Source: Acetobacter suratthaniensis (lineage in GTDB: Bacteria; Pseudomonadota; Alphaproteobacteria; Acetobacterales; Acetobacteraceae). Taken from it: a DNA stretch of 64,000 bases. Location: positions 62,001-126,000 of the forward strand of contig NZ_JAFVMG010000005.1 in assembly GCF_017377745.1 (NCBI RefSeq), read 5' to 3'. The notes below the pieces were generated by a model that saw nothing but the letters and a program-made list of their open reading frames with translations, had not been told where the DNA came from and ran no database searches. The position numbers were made by a program, and so were the translations under genes. Every line of letters starts with the position of its first letter. The stretch's first letter is position 1. Of this stretch, positions 33,105-42,362 are shown piece after piece.

Positions 33105-34541
33105 TCAGCCCCATTTGACCATGACATGCCGCGCCACGGTGTAATCTTCCACCGCGCCAAGGCTCAGGTCCTTGCCGTAGCCCGACTGGCGGAAACCACC
33201 ATGCGGCATTTCATTGGTGAGCATGAAATGGGTGTTCACCCATGTGCAGCCGTAGCGTAGCCGGGCGGCTGCGGCCATGCCGCGCTGGATGTTGCCAGTC
33301 CATACGGAGGAGGCCAGACCGTAGGCAGAGGCGTTTACGGTTTCAATAACATTGTCCATGTCGGTACAGCGCGTGATGGAAACAACGGGGCCAAACACTT
33401 CGCGCTCGACGATTTCATCTGTGGCCAGTGCGCCCGCCACCACCGTGGGTTCGTAAAAATAGCCGTTGCCCGGCCCCATTTTGCCGCCAGTGGTGATTTC
33501 GATATGTTTGAGTTCGGCGGCGCGCTCCACAAAAGCCGCAACGCGGGAGCGCTGGCGGGCGGAAATCAGGGGCGGCATTTCGTTCTGTGCGTCATCCGCG
33601 TTGCCAAAACGGATGGTGGAGACTGCGGCACTCAGGTCGGCCACCAGACGGTCGTAGATTTTCTCGTGCGCGTAAATCCGGCACGCTGCCGTGCAGTCCT
33701 GCCCGGCATTGTAGTAGCCAAAGCCGCGCACGCCTTCCACTACGGCGTCAATATCGGCATCGTCATAGACAATAACCGGGGCTTTGCCGCCCAGTTCCAG
33801 ATGCGTGCGCTTGACCGAGCGGGCTGCTGCCGCAATGACCTTGCGGCCCGTGGCGATGTCACCCGTGAGCGACACCATGGCAATATCGGGGTGGTCGAGC
33901 AGTTGCTGGCCCACGGTAGCACCCCGGCCCAGTACGATGTTGACCACACCGGCAGGGAAAATATCGCCCATGATCCGCCCGAGTGCGAGCAGGCTGAGCG
34001 GCGTGTTTTCCGAAGGTTTGATAACGCAGGTGTTACCGGCCGCCAGTGCGGGGCCGAGTTTCCATGCGCCCATCATCAGCGGGTAGTTCCACGGTGCGAT
34101 TCCCGCCACCACGCCCACCGGGTCGCGGCGCAGCATGGAGGTGTGGCCTGCCAGATACTCGCCCGCCACGGGGCCATGCAGGTTGCGCGCGGCGGCGGCA
34201 AAGTAGCGGAAACAGTCTGCAATGGCGGGAATTTCATCCGCCAGAACAAGGTGATAGGGCTTGCCGGTGTTCAGGGATTCGATGCGGGCCAGAGTGTCGG
34301 CCTCGGCTTCGATTGCATCGGCCACTTTCAGCAGCATGCCGGAGCGTTCCGCCGGAGTAGCCAGCGCCCATGCGGGGAAAGCCTTTACGGCTGCCGCCAC
34401 GGCATCATTGACCTGCCCGGCCGAGGCCTCGGGCAGTTCCATAATGACTTCACCTGTGGCGGGCGCGAAGATGATTTCGCTTTCTCCGACCCCTTCGACA
34501 AAACCGCCACCCGATAGCATCTTTGTGAACATTATTGGCAA
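33105..34541 (-). CDS. patD: Gamma-aminobutyraldehyde dehydrogenase (PatD/YdcW)
   Basis: An NAD-dependent aldehyde dehydrogenase of 478 residues that oxidises 4-aminobutanal, the product of putrescine transamination or oxidation, to GABA. Nearly every landmark I recall from E. coli PatD is here: EIPAIADCFRYFAAAARNL, EYLAGHTSM, VAGIAPWNYPLMMGAWK, the catalytic Glu in LELGGKAP, the catalytic Cys in YNAGQDCTAACRIY, and HFMLTNEMPHGG near the C-terminus. It heads the operon that continues with the YdcS-type importer, the same gene set as E. coli ydcSTUV-patD though with patD first. Putrescine is thus the most likely substrate. Confidence 0.93.
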   Translation of the reverse strand: MPIMFTKMLSGGGFVEGVGESEIIFAPATGEVIMELPEASAGQVNDAVAAAVKAFPAWALATPAERSGMLLKVADAIEAEADTLARIESLNTGKPYHLVLADEIPAIADCFRYFAAAARNLHGPVAGEYLAGHTSMLRRDPVGVVAGIAPWNYPLMMGAWKLGPALAAGNTCVIKPSENTPLSLLALGRIMGDIFPAGVVNIVLGRGATVGQQLLDHPDIAMVSLTGDIATGRKVIAAAARSVKRTHLELGGKAPVIVYDDADIDAVVEGVRGFGYYNAGQDCTAACRIYAHEKIYDRLVADLSAAVSTIRFGNADDAQNEMPPLISARQRSRVAAFVERAAELKHIEITTGGKMGPGNGYFYEPTVVAGALATDEIVEREVFGPVVSITRCTDMDNVIETVNASAYGLASSVWTGNIQRGMAAAARLRYGCTWVNTHFMLTNEMPHGGFRQSGYGKDLSLGAVEDYTVARHVMVKWG

Positions 34542-34571
34542 ACCTCACTGACGCAGCGCGGGACAAACCCC

Positions 34572-34657
34572 GTTTTTCCGATCTGTCACGAGCCTGACAT
34601 ATGTTTCGGTGCCAAACCAATAGATAATGCCAATGCACGCCATCGGAAAAACCGATG
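34572..34657. repeat. Inverted 11-base repeat upstream of patD
   Basis: GTTTTTCCGAT occurs at 34572-34582 and its reverse complement at 34642-34652. The second copy is also part of a compact hairpin, CATCGG-AAAAA-CCGATG, at 34641-34657. The pair lies 31 to 116 bases upstream of the patD start and downstream of the acid phosphatase stop. It could be a paired regulator site for the putrescine operon, with the hairpin copy also serving as a weak terminator. Confidence 0.5.
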
Positions 34658-34688
34658 TCTTTTTGAGCGCCTGAATCAGAAGGAAAAG

Positions 34689-35501
34689 TTAGGGTGCGCC
34701 AGCCAGTACCGAATGCTGCGCCGCTTCGGTTTCAAGTGTGCAGCGCGCGGCATCGGGCGGGGTTGCATGGCGGGCGGCGGTAGCCAGTTCGCGCCCGGCT
34801 TCGTCCAGCAGGGCTTTGTGCTCGGGGGTGTTTTCAAACTGCTCGAACAGCACGCTGCCATCCATATAGCCTGCCCAGACATCGGACGCCCAATGCACGC
34901 CGCAGATCACGCGGCTTTCGCCAAAGACCCGCGCACGCTGCATCAGGGCTTCTTCCCGCTCGGGCATCAGGCGGCCTAGCAGCAGGCCGGTTGTCCATCC
35001 CGCCACGGTATGGCCGGATGGATAGGCATAACCCAACCCCTGACTGGGCGTGCAGACAGGCAGCGTATTGCCCTCGAACGGGCGGGGGCGGGCATAGTGT
35101 TCTTTCTGCGCTTTGACGGCAGGCTTGGTTACAGCCTGAAGGGCCGCGAGGGCCGCCACCACATGGGGCAGGGCTTTGGCCTCAAGCGTGAAGCCCGCGG
35201 CACAGGAAAAATCATGCAGCATGGCGGGAAAGGCGAGGTCTGCATCCTCGGTGGCCATGCGCCAGCGCGGGCTGTCGCGCAGGGCGCGGGTGGTGGCGAA
35301 TATCTGGCGGTCGGCCAGATCGGGCGCGGAGCCGGGGGCGGGTGGTGGTGGCAAAAAAGCAGGAGAGGCCATGCCGGTGGGGGCAGTGGCGCCTTCGGCC
35401 CCGGCGTATACGGGTGTGAGTGCCGCCATTAGCGCCACAACAAGGGCTGTAAGGCTACGCGTGGAGAGCGGGGCAGGGCGGGCAGATGGCAGGCGGGGCA
35501 T
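34689..35501 (-). CDS. Secreted class A (PAP2-type) acid phosphatase
   Basis: A 270-residue periplasmic acid phosphatase with a signal peptide (SLTALVVALMAALTPVYA). The three PAP2 motifs are complete: K in KAQKEHYARPRP, YPSGHT, and ESRVICGVHWASD, matching the PhoN class that releases phosphate from phosphomonoesters. I start at MPRLPSARPAP because GAGGAC precedes it at normal spacing. A Pro-rich linker (FLPPPPAPGSAP) follows the signal peptide. It stands alone on the minus strand, with 142 bases to ilvD and a gap before patD. Confidence 0.9.
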   Translation of the reverse strand: MPRLPSARPAPLSTRSLTALVVALMAALTPVYAGAEGATAPTGMASPAFLPPPPAPGSAPDLADRQIFATTRALRDSPRWRMATEDADLAFPAMLHDFSCAAGFTLEAKALPHVVAALAALQAVTKPAVKAQKEHYARPRPFEGNTLPVCTPSQGLGYAYPSGHTVAGWTTGLLLGRLMPEREEALMQRARVFGESRVICGVHWASDVWAGYMDGSVLFEQFENTPEHKALLDEAGRELATAARHATPPDAARCTLETEAAQHSVLAGAP

Positions 35502-35643
35502 GGGGCAGTCCTCAAGGTGGCGGGGCAGAGCCGCCGGACTGGCTATCAAACGCCCTGTGTAACCCCGTGCCAAATGACATTATGACATCCGGGGCAGAGG
35601 TGTGGGGCGGGCCTGTGCTGGTGGCAAGGCCCGCCCGTGCCGC

Positions 35644-37503
35644 TTAACGGGGGCGGCGGGTCAGTTGGTCAACATCGCGCACGGCGCCGCGTGCCGCACT
35701 GGTGGTCAGGGCCGCGTAAGCCCGCAGCGCGTTGGAAACAACACGCTCGCGCTGGGGCTGCCATGCAGCACTTCCCTTGTCTTCCATACGCGCACGGCGG
35801 TCTGAAAGCTCGGCATCGCTGAGTGCGACAGCCAGCCTGCGGGCGGGAATGTCGATTTCGATCATATCGCCTTCTTCCACCAGACCGATCACGCCGCCTT
35901 CCGCTGCTTCAGGCGAGATATGGCCGATGGACAGGCCAGCGCTCCCGCCCGAAAAGCGGCCATCGGTAATCAGGGCGCAATGCTCGGCCAGACCTTTGGA
36001 TTTCAGGTAGCTGGTGGGGTAGAGCATTTCCTGCATGCCCGGCCCGCCGCGCGGCCCTTCGTAGCGGATCAGCACCACATCACCCGCCTTGATACGGTCG
36101 CCCAGAATGGCGGACACGGCGGCATCCTGGCTTTCAAAAATACGCGCGGGGCCACGGAACAGCTCCAGCCCGGCGGCAACGCCTGCGGTTTTCACAATCG
36201 CGCCGTCTTCGGCTAGATTGCCGTACAGAACGGCCAGACCGCCATCCTGATTATAGGCATGTGCGCCATCGCGGATGGCCCCGGCCTGCGCGTCTGTATC
36301 TAGCGTATGGTACTGGCTGGACTGCGAGAACGCTTCCGTGGTGCGCACCCCGCCGGGGGATGCACGGAAGAAGGCCTGCGCCTGCTCGGTGGGGCTTGCC
36401 CCGCGAATATCCCACTGCGCCAGCGCTTCGGGCAGGCTGGGGGCGTGTACCATCTGCACAGCGCGGTGCAGCAGGCCCAGCCGGTCAAGCTCGCCCATGA
36501 TGGCGGGCACGCCACCGGCGCGATGCACATCTTCCATATGCACATCCGCGCGGGAGGGAGAGACCTTGCACAGATGCGGCACCATGCGCGAGAGGCGGTC
36601 GATGTCCTTCATGGTGAAAGGCACCTCGCCCTCATGGGCGGCGGCCAGCAGGTGCAGCACCGTGTTGGTGGAGCCACCCATGGCGATATCGACCGACATG
36701 GCGTTTTCAAACGCGGCAAACGAGGCAATGGCGCGCGGCAGCACCGAGGCATCGTCCTGCTCGTAATAGCGCCGGGCCAGTTCCACAATCCGCTTGCCTG
36801 CCTGCACGAATAGCTCACGCCGTCCGGCATGGGTGGCTACAAGGCTACCGTTGCCCGGCAGCGACAGGCCAAGGGCTTCGGTCAGGCAGTTCATGGAGTT
36901 GGCGGTGAACATGCCCGAGCACGAGCCGCAGGTGGGGCAGGCCGAGCGTTCGATCGCCAGCGAATCCGCATCGCTCACGCCCGGATTGGCAGCGGACACC
37001 ATGGAGGTGACCAGATCCACCTTCTGTTCGATATCCGCCAGCGTGACACGCCCGGCTTCCATCGGCCCGCCAGAGACGAAAATAACCGGAATGTTCAGCC
37101 GCATGGCGGCCATCAGCATACCGGGGGTGATTTTGTCGCAGTTGGAAATACACACCAGCGCATCCGCGCAGTGGGCGTTCACCATGTATTCCACTGCATC
37201 GGCAATCAGCTCGCGCGAGGGCAGGCTGTACAGCATGCCGCCATGCCCCATGGCGATCCCGTCATCCACCGCGATGGTGTTGAATTCGCGCCCGATCCCG
37301 CCTGCTTCCTCAATGGCGCTACAGACAAGTTGGCCCAGATCCTTGAGGTGGACATGCCCCGGTACAAACTGGGTGAAAGAGTTGGCTACCGCGATAATGG
37401 GCTTGCCAAAATCGCTGTCTTTCATGCCTGTTGCGCGCCACAGGCTGCGTGCGCCTGCCATGTTGCGCCCGTGGGTGGTGGTGCGGGATCTATAACCGGG
37501 CAT
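35644..37503 (-). CDS. ilvD: Dihydroxy-acid dehydratase
   Basis: Third enzyme of valine and isoleucine synthesis: dehydrates 2,3-dihydroxy-3-methyl(butanoate/pentanoate). It has 619 residues and starts [20 protein letters not shown], the conserved N-terminus of the family. Iron-sulfur ligands are in [10 protein letters not shown] and [17 protein letters not shown]; Mg2+ and substrate motifs EGGVIG and the C-terminal [11 protein letters not shown] are intact. The longer start nine codons upstream has no family support. It is divergent from pstC with a 346-base gap between them. Confidence 0.97.
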   Translation of the reverse strand: MPGYRSRTTTHGRNMAGARSLWRATGMKDSDFGKPIIAVANSFTQFVPGHVHLKDLGQLVCSAIEEAGGIGREFNTIAVDDGIAMGHGGMLYSLPSRELIADAVEYMVNAHCADALVCISNCDKITPGMLMAAMRLNIPVIFVSGGPMEAGRVTLADIEQKVDLVTSMVSAANPGVSDADSLAIERSACPTCGSCSGMFTANSMNCLTEALGLSLPGNGSLVATHAGRRELFVQAGKRIVELARRYYEQDDASVLPRAIASFAAFENAMSVDIAMGGSTNTVLHLLAAAHEGEVPFTMKDIDRLSRMVPHLCKVSPSRADVHMEDVHRAGGVPAIMGELDRLGLLHRAVQMVHAPSLPEALAQWDIRGASPTEQAQAFFRASPGGVRTTEAFSQSSQYHTLDTDAQAGAIRDGAHAYNQDGGLAVLYGNLAEDGAIVKTAGVAAGLELFRGPARIFESQDAAVSAILGDRIKAGDVVLIRYEGPRGGPGMQEMLYPTSYLKSKGLAEHCALITDGRFSGGSAGLSIGHISPEAAEGGVIGLVEEGDMIEIDIPARRLAVALSDAELSDRRARMEDKGSAAWQPQRERVVSNALRAYAALTTSAARGAVRDVDQLTRRPR

Positions 37504-37849
37504 TCGGGGGTCTCTCTGTTCTGGTTCCATGCTGGGATGAAGGGGCGTGGATCAAGGCGGTGTGGCACCGCGCGCGGCACCATACGCCATATGTGTGCGG
37601 CTGTCAGGCCAGTGTAACACAGCAAGGGTGGCGTGGTGTGGCGCGGGGGTAACGCCGGGCATTCATTAACCGCGTGCGGCCCATAAGCCCGGCATCCGAA
37701 CGGCCCGCTGGGGCGTTTGGCCCGCATGCTACAGTTTTATGATAAGCGGCGGTTTGCGTCATGGCGGCGGCTTCTGCCGGTTGCAGGAGCGCAGGGCGTT
37801 CAGTATTGCTCGGACTCAAGTCCGACAGAATGCTCGGAACGGAGTGAAC
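37504..37849. promoter_or_regulatory. Divergent regulatory region between ilvD and pstC
   Basis: 346 bases without a credible gene. Two items stand out. CTGTCAGGCCAGTGTAAC at 37601-37618 matches the two CTGTCAT-type halves of a Pho box at 11 of 14 positions, but its spacer is GC-rich. A perfect dyad, CGGACT-CA-AGTCCG, lies at 37811-37824, 25 bases before the pstC start, where a regulator or RNA hairpin could act on translation initiation. I see no attenuator with a run of branched-chain codons for ilvD and no clear promoter pair. Confidence 0.45.
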
Positions 37850-38842
37850 ATGGATATACCTGCAAGGCAAAACGCGCCTGCCAGCCCGGATCAGGCTGGC
37901 GCCGCACGGAGTGGGCGCCGTACGGCAGACCCTGCGTTCCGCCTGCTTGTGACCATAACCGGCATGGCTGTTCTGGTCGTGCTGGGGGCTATCATTGCCG
38001 TCATGGTCAACGGTGGGTGGCATGCTTTTGCCACTTTCGGGCCGGGGTTTCTGATTTCTGATGCCTGGAACCCGGTTACACAGCATTTCGGGGCGGCGGC
38101 CCCTGTTTTTGGCACGGTTGTCAGCAGTGCGCTGGCGCTGTTGCTGGCGGTGCCGCTGGCCTTTGGCACGGCGTTCTGGCTGACGGCGCTGGCCCCGCCC
38201 ACGGTGGCTTCGGTCATTGGCATGGCGGTGCAGCTCCTCGCGGCGGTGCCCTCGATCATTTTCGGTATGTGGGGCTTTTTTGTGGTGGTGCCGGTTATCG
38301 CCCATTACGTACAGCCCTTCCTGCACCACACATTCGGCCATGTGCCGGTGCTGTCGGTGCTGGTGGCGGGTGCGCCGTTCGGCACCGGGCTGCTGACGGC
38401 GGGCTTTATCCTTGCCGTCATGATCACGCCTTCCATCACCGCCGTCATGCGCGATGTGTTTGCCTCCATGCCCGCCGTGCTGCGTGAGAGCGGCTACGGG
38501 CTTGGGGCCACCCGCTGGGAGGTCATGCGTAACGTGGTGCTGCCCTGGTCGCGCGAGGGGCTGGTAGGCGGTATCGTGCTGGGCATGGGCCGCGCCATGG
38601 GTGAGACCATGGCCGTCACCTTCGTGATTGGGGACAGCAACCATATCGGCTGGTCGCTTTTCGCGCCCGCCAATACCATTGCCTCGCTGATTGCGCTCGA
38701 ATTTCCCGAAAGCCCCGCAGGTAGCCTCAAGCTGGCCTCGCTGCTGGCGCTCGGGGCTATTCTGATGGCGATTTCCTTCGTAACCCTCTGGTTCTCCCGC
38801 TGGCTGCTGTCACGGGGCGAAAACACGGGACGCCGGGCATGA
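37850..38842 (+). CDS. pstC: Phosphate ABC transporter permease PstC
   Basis: First permease of the high-affinity phosphate importer, 330 residues with six helices. Family marks: LLAAVPSIIFGMWGFFVVVP, ITPSITAVMRDVFASMP, and the loop RESGYGLGATRWEVMRNVVLPW that contacts PstB, then AMGETMAVTFVIGD. The start MDIPARQNA has GGAG eight bases upstream. The stop overlaps pstA by four bases. There is no pstS gene upstream, where it usually lies; the phosphate-binding protein must be encoded elsewhere. Confidence 0.94.
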   Translation: MDIPARQNAPASPDQAGAARSGRRTADPAFRLLVTITGMAVLVVLGAIIAVMVNGGWHAFATFGPGFLISDAWNPVTQHFGAAAPVFGTVVSSALALLLAVPLAFGTAFWLTALAPPTVASVIGMAVQLLAAVPSIIFGMWGFFVVVPVIAHYVQPFLHHTFGHVPVLSVLVAGAPFGTGLLTAGFILAVMITPSITAVMRDVFASMPAVLRESGYGLGATRWEVMRNVVLPWSREGLVGGIVLGMGRAMGETMAVTFVIGDSNHIGWSLFAPANTIASLIALEFPESPAGSLKLASLLALGAILMAISFVTLWFSRWLLSRGENTGRRA

Positions 38843-39717
38843 GCACCACCTCTCCTTCTCTCATGCGGGCGGATCGCTCGCGCTCGCTGCTGGTGCGCCG
38901 CCAGTTATCCGACAGGCTGGCCACAGGGTTTGGCTGGGTGGCCATGGCCGTTGTGGTGTGGATGCTCGCCTCCATTTTGTGGACGCTGCTGCGTAATGGC
39001 CTGCCGGGCCTGAGCGTGCATCTGTTCACCCGCTCCATGGCCCCTCCCGGTCAGGATGGTGGTCTGGCCAACGCGATTGTGGGCGATATCCTGCAAACCG
39101 GTCTGGGTGTGCTGCTGGGTGCGCCCGCAGGCCTGCTGACGGGCATTTTCCTTGCGGAATACGGTGCCAACAGCAAGCTGGCGCGCATGGTGCGCTTTGT
39201 TTCGGACATGCTGCTGTCTGCGCCATCAATCCTGATCGGCCTGTTCATCTATATGATCATGGTGGCGCCGTTCGGGCATTTCTCGGGTTTCTCGGGTGGT
39301 GTGGCGCTGGCCATTCTGGCCATGCCTATCGTGGTGCGTACGACCGAGGACATGCTGCGCCTTGTGCCGGTTTCCATGCGTGAGGCGGGCATTGCGCTGG
39401 GTGCGCCCAAATGGCGGGTTATCCTGTTCATCTGCCTGCGCGCCGTGCGTGCCGGGGTCATGACCGGGGTTCTGCTGGCGGTGGCGCGTGTGGCGGGTGA
39501 AACCGCACCCCTGCTGTTTACCTCTCTTGGCAACTCCGAATGGTCTTTGGACATGTCGCGGCCCATGGCCAGCTTGCCGGTTGCGATCTACCAGTACGCT
39601 GGCTCGGCCTATCAGGACTGGATGCAGCAGGCCTGGAGCGGCGCGTTGCTGGTGACTTTCGGGGTTCTGATTATCAATATTGTTGTGCGGGTCGGAACCC
39701 GCGGAGGACGGACATGA
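38839..39717 (+). CDS. pstA: Phosphate ABC transporter permease PstA
   Basis: Second phosphate permease, 292 residues. It has the family segments [43 protein letters not shown] and [16 protein letters not shown]. It overlaps pstC upstream and pstB downstream by four bases each, so the three are translationally coupled. An N-terminal cytoplasmic stretch of about 30 residues is ordinary for the family. Confidence 0.95.
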   Translation: MSTTSPSLMRADRSRSLLVRRQLSDRLATGFGWVAMAVVVWMLASILWTLLRNGLPGLSVHLFTRSMAPPGQDGGLANAIVGDILQTGLGVLLGAPAGLLTGIFLAEYGANSKLARMVRFVSDMLLSAPSILIGLFIYMIMVAPFGHFSGFSGGVALAILAMPIVVRTTEDMLRLVPVSMREAGIALGAPKWRVILFICLRAVRAGVMTGVLLAVARVAGETAPLLFTSLGNSEWSLDMSRPMASLPVAIYQYAGSAYQDWMQQAWSGALLVTFGVLIINIVVRVGTRGGRT

Positions 39718-40619
39718 ATACAGGCGTCCAGGCCACGGGGGGCACGCAGGCTTCCCCCAACGGTTCTCAGGAGAGCACGCAGGCAGAGGCCCGCTTTGGT
39801 GGCACTGTCAGCCCTGTGCAGGCTTCGGCCACGCCCCTGACCGAGCAGGACGAGCATCTGGCGCGTCCTGCCGCGATGGAAGTGCGCGGACTGAACTTCT
39901 ATTATGGCACGTCCCACGCGCTGCACGATATTTCCATCCGCTTTCCCGAGCGGAGCGTTACGGGCATGATCGGGCCTTCGGGCTGTGGCAAATCCACGCT
40001 GCTGCGTGTGCTCAACCGGATGTACGACCTGTATCCCGGTCAGCGCGCCACGGGCGAGGTGCTGTTCGATAACCAGAATATTCTCGCGCCGGGTGTAAAC
40101 CTGAACGTGCTGCGCTCACGCGTGGGGATGGTGTTCCAGAAACCCACACCCTTTCCCATGTCGATTTACGACAACATTGCCTTTGGTATCCGCCTGCATG
40201 AGCGCGTCTCGCGTTCGGAAATGGATGGCCGGGTAGAGGACTCCCTGCGCCGCGTGGCCTTGTGGCCCGAAGTGCAGGACCGACTGAACAGCTCTGCCAC
40301 CGCCCTGTCCGGTGGCCAGCAGCAGCGTCTGTGCATTGCACGTACTATTGCCGTGCGGCCTGAAGTCATTCTGCTTGATGAGCCGACCAGTGCGCTCGAT
40401 CCGGTGTCCACCGCGCGTATCGAGGAGCTGCTCGATGAGCTTAAAGGTGAGTTCACCATCGCTATTGTGACGCATAACATGCAGCAGGCAGCGCGCTGCG
40501 CGGATCAGGTGGCCTTTTTCTATATGGGCCGTCTGGTGGAAGTGGACAGCACGCCGCGCATGTTCACCGCCCCGCGTGAAAAGCAGACGCAGGATTACAT
40601 TACCGGCCGTTTTGGCTGA
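39714..40619 (+). CDS. pstB: Phosphate ABC transporter ATPase PstB
   Basis: A 301-residue ATPase with Walker [11 protein letters not shown]-loop [19 protein letters not shown] (very typical for PstB), signature [16 protein letters not shown], Walker [13 protein letters not shown] and H-loop [11 protein letters not shown]. The start overlaps the pstA stop by four bases. About 50 residues precede the ATPase core (rich in Gly, Gln and Ser), longer than the usual N-terminus; an internal start would be possible but the coupling ATG is well placed. Confidence 0.95.
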   Translation: MNTGVQATGGTQASPNGSQESTQAEARFGGTVSPVQASATPLTEQDEHLARPAAMEVRGLNFYYGTSHALHDISIRFPERSVTGMIGPSGCGKSTLLRVLNRMYDLYPGQRATGEVLFDNQNILAPGVNLNVLRSRVGMVFQKPTPFPMSIYDNIAFGIRLHERVSRSEMDGRVEDSLRRVALWPEVQDRLNSSATALSGGQQQRLCIARTIAVRPEVILLDEPTSALDPVSTARIEELLDELKGEFTIAIVTHNMQQAARCADQVAFFYMGRLVEVDSTPRMFTAPREKQTQDYITGRFG

Positions 40620-40653
40620 TTTTCTGCCTCGGTCTTGATCAGGATACCGCATC

Positions 40654-41364
40654 ATGGTGAACGAACCTACGCATACAGTAACCCGTTACGACCAAGAGCT
40701 TGAAAGCCTGCGCGGCATTGTGGCGCGCATGGGTGGGCTGGTTGAACGGCAGACCGCACAGGCCATTGCCGCTGTCGTGGACCAGAACGAGGAAGCCGCC
40801 CGCGAACCCCCGCGGCTTGATGCCGAGGTGGACCAGCTTGAGCGTGAAGCCGAGCAGCTTGCCATCCGTATTCTTGCCCTGCGCGCCCCTATGGCGGTTG
40901 ACCTGCGCCAGATCGTGGCCGTGCTGAAAATGAGCGGCGATCTGGAGCGTATTGGCGATTACGCCTCGTCCATCGCCCGCCGTGCGCTCAAGGTCGAGCA
41001 GCTTGAAGGGGCACTGTCTTTTTCCGCTCTGCGGGCTATGGGCCGTCTTGTACAGGAAAACCTGCATAAAGCGGTGGAAGCCATGGTGGAAAACGACGCC
41101 ACCCGTGCGAAGGAAGTCTGGAACGCGGATACCGAGGTGGATGAAATCTACACCTCCATGTTCCGTGAACTGGTAACATACATGATGGAAGACCCCCGCA
41201 ATATCGGGCCGTGTATCCATCTGCTGTTCATGGCCAAGAATCTGGAGCGGATCGGCGATCACGCCACCAATATTGCCGAGCGGATTTACTACGCCGTAAC
41301 CGGTGACATGCTGCCTGCGGAACGTCCGCGCGGGGGCGACGCCGCCAAGGCCATTCCGGGCTGA
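40654..41364 (+). CDS. phoU: Phosphate regulatory protein PhoU
   Basis: A 236-residue all-helical protein made of two three-helix PhoU repeats, with metal-binding acidic motifs (LERIGDYASSIARR in the first and LERIGDHATNIAERIYY in the second). PhoU links the PstSCAB transporter to the PhoR kinase and keeps the Pho regulon off at high phosphate. It follows pstB after 34 bases and ends the operon at a strong stem-loop. No phoB or phoR is in the window. Confidence 0.96.
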   Translation: MVNEPTHTVTRYDQELESLRGIVARMGGLVERQTAQAIAAVVDQNEEAAREPPRLDAEVDQLEREAEQLAIRILALRAPMAVDLRQIVAVLKMSGDLERIGDYASSIARRALKVEQLEGALSFSALRAMGRLVQENLHKAVEAMVENDATRAKEVWNADTEVDEIYTSMFRELVTYMMEDPRNIGPCIHLLFMAKNLERIGDHATNIAERIYYAVTGDMLPAERPRGGDAAKAIPG

Positions 41365-41392
41365 AACCCGGAGCACAATCCGGTAGCCCAAC

Positions 41393-41433
41393 CAGAACGG
41401 GGCGCGCTGTCATGGCGCGCCCCGTTCTGTTTA
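41393..41433 (+). terminator. Terminator after phoU
   Basis: A perfect 15-base stem (CAGAACGGGGCGCGC with its complement) and a seven-base loop follow phoU by 28 bases, then TTTATT. The same stem would also stop transcription of the convergent mgtC-type gene, but its U-run is better on the plus strand. Confidence 0.85.
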
Positions 41434-41465
41434 TTGATTGTGCGGCGCGAGAGATACGGGGGCTT

Positions 41466-42182
41466 TCAGTTCTCGCCGTTGAGATACCAGCTTACTGACA
41501 GGATCGCGGATTTTGCGGCGAGAATGCTGGCGATCCTGTGCAGTGTGTCTGGGTCGTGTTCGCCCGGCAGGAGCGCAAAGCTGACGCGGGTTGTGCTGTC
41601 AGAGGTTTTCAGCACCGTCATGCGGCGGATCGTATAACCAGAATCGGACAGGGCATCCTCGGCATCGGCCAGAGCTTCGCCCGTGGCATCGGAACGGATT
41701 TCGAGATCAAGCGCATAGGTGGCTTCGATCGCCTCGCTCCTGACAGGCAGGCTGTCTACGGCGCGTACCAGCGGGCGCAGCATTGTGTTGCCTGCAATCA
41801 CAAAAAAGGTCAGCAGCGTGCCTTCGGCCAGCATATCGCTGCCGCAGCATGCCCCGACAGCAGCCGAGCACCACAGCGTGGCCGCCGTGTTCATGCCCCG
41901 CACACTCACGCCTTCCTTGATAATGGCCCCGGCCCCCAGAAAGCCGATTCCCGAGACCACATAGGCAATCACCCGCAGGGATTCGACATCCCCCGCCAGC
42001 CTTTGCGCCAGATCCACAAAGGCGGCCCCACCCAGCGCCACCAGAGCATTGGTGCGGATACCCGCCGTGCGCTGGCGGTACTGGCGTTCCGCTCCGATCA
42101 GCACGCCAAAAACAAAAGCCGAGAGCAGGCTGGCTGCACTGTCGCCAAAGCTGTGAAGGTCAAAAGTATGGACGAACCGCAT
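41466..42182 (-). CDS. MgtC/SapB-family membrane protein
   Basis: A 238-residue protein with the MgtC core (FVFGVLIGAERQYRQRTAGIRTNALVALGGAAF, then SGIGFLGAGAIIKEG and GMNTAATLWCSAAVGA) in about five helices, followed by a soluble C-terminal domain of about 80 residues that looks ACT-like (YALDLEIRSDATGEALADA). MgtC proteins in other bacteria affect Mg2+ use, F1F0-ATPase and intracellular survival; direct Mg2+ transport is not established. It converges on phoU and stands alone. The following gap (42183-42362) shows nothing I can name. Confidence 0.88.
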   Translation of the reverse strand: MRFVHTFDLHSFGDSAASLLSAFVFGVLIGAERQYRQRTAGIRTNALVALGGAAFVDLAQRLAGDVESLRVIAYVVSGIGFLGAGAIIKEGVSVRGMNTAATLWCSAAVGACCGSDMLAEGTLLTFFVIAGNTMLRPLVRAVDSLPVRSEAIEATYALDLEIRSDATGEALADAEDALSDSGYTIRRMTVLKTSDSTTRVSFALLPGEHDPDTLHRIASILAAKSAILSVSWYLNGEN

Positions 42183-42362
42183 GAAAAATCCTTTTCGGGC
42201 AATACGCGCGAAAGGTCAGGACAACCCTGCGGGGGTGCCCTGTGCCAGAAGGGATAGGGGCTGACCTGTCTTGTCTGGCCAGCGCCGGGCAGGCCGGACG
42301 GTCTGCGCGGGCACTGTGGGCGGGGGGTTCGTTCTCTGTAAAGTGACGTTTTTGCTGCGCCG

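Noticed and set aside
38839..39717. pstA as a possible second copy of pstC
   Set aside because: The permease segments ([23 protein letters not shown]) are PstA-specific and the order C-A-B is standard.
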